Below, piece after piece: positions 5,553-5,642 of a stretch of 5,642 bases of DNA. The notes beneath the pieces were generated by a model that saw nothing but the letters and a program-made list of their open reading frames with translations, was not told the DNA's origin and searched no databases. Position 1 is the first letter of the stretch; each line of letters starts with the position of its first letter. Position numbers and translations under genes: made by a program. Origin of the DNA: Candidatus Altimarinota bacterium (GTDB lineage Bacteria > Patescibacteriota > Gracilibacteria > UBA4473); NCBI GenBank assembly GCA_026982915.1, contig JALWQU010000102.1, positions 1 through 5,642 on the forward strand, given 5' to 3'.

Positions 5553-5642
5553 ATGAAAGACTTTTTTATTGAATTTTATTACTTTGTGCTAAAAAATGCT
5601 TTCGCTTCACTCTATGGAGCGTTGTTATTCTTCGTGATAATA
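5553..5642 (+). CDS. N-terminus of a membrane protein, possibly DUF817 family (runs off the window)
   Basis: An ATG immediately after the pgl stop opens a frame that stays open for all 30 codons to the window edge. The residues (MKDFFIEFYYFVLKNAFASL, then YGALLFFVII) have a short polar start, an amphipathic aromatic segment and the beginning of a hydrophobic helix, as in a polytopic membrane protein. The pattern F-x-x-F-x-x-K-x-A-x-A-x-L-x-x-x-L resembles, from memory, the start of DUF817 proteins (B. subtilis YoaT group), whose function is not established. Thirty residues are too few for certainty. The zero-base gap from pgl suggests translational coupling. Confidence 0.6.
   Translation, partial: MKDFFIEFYYFVLKNAFASLYGALLFFVII

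Noticed and set aside
1..5642. CRISPR array, tRNA or rRNA genes, defence or toxin-antitoxin system, prophage genes
   Set aside because: No regularly spaced direct repeats, cloverleaf-like segments or matching protein motifs were seen on reading both strands.

Overview
The window is about 5.6 kb of AT-rich bacterial DNA. It holds four complete genes, the first 30 codons of a fifth, and two short repeat-rich stretches. The four complete genes contain no in-frame TGA, so the standard code fits. No gene has a recognisable Shine-Dalgarno sequence; the bases before the starts are A/T-rich, or C-rich in the case of gltX. This and the style of the proteins suggest a Patescibacteria/CPR-type bacterium, perhaps of the Peregrinibacteria-Gracilibacteria side. 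That placement is a guess from memory, not a result.

Layout. Positions 1-400 carry, on the minus strand, the decayed remains of a REP-associated (IS200/Y1-like) tyrosine transposase. It keeps its His-x-His motif but is frameshifted. The motif-coding segment is bracketed by two identical 25-bp copies of a palindromic repeat in opposite orientation. A good sigma70-type promoter for the next gene lies inside the degenerate 5' part of this remnant. Positions 402-1907 (+) encode glutamyl-tRNA synthetase (gltX). Positions 1987-3816 (+) encode an exported S41-family C-terminal processing protease with an SLH-like N-terminal region and a PDZ domain. Positions 3817-4030 are a convergent intergenic spacer with a 92-bp GTCAT-ended, MITE-like repeat and a strong hairpin terminator that contains the stop codon of the next gene. 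Positions 4031-4822 (-) encode a SpoU/TrmH-family RNA 2'-O-ribose methyltransferase. An 82-bp divergent promoter region with a small palindrome follows. Positions 4905-5552 (+) encode 6-phosphogluconolactonase (pgl). From 5553 to the window end is the start of a membrane protein, possibly DUF817, directly abutting pgl.

Functionally this is mostly housekeeping: tRNA charging, RNA modification, the oxidative pentose phosphate pathway and envelope proteolysis. There is no evidence for a defence island, CRISPR array, prophage or secondary-metabolite cluster. The most interesting material is the repeat biology (transposase relic, paired palindromes, GTCAT element), the SLH-protease architecture, and the uniform lack of Shine-Dalgarno sequences.
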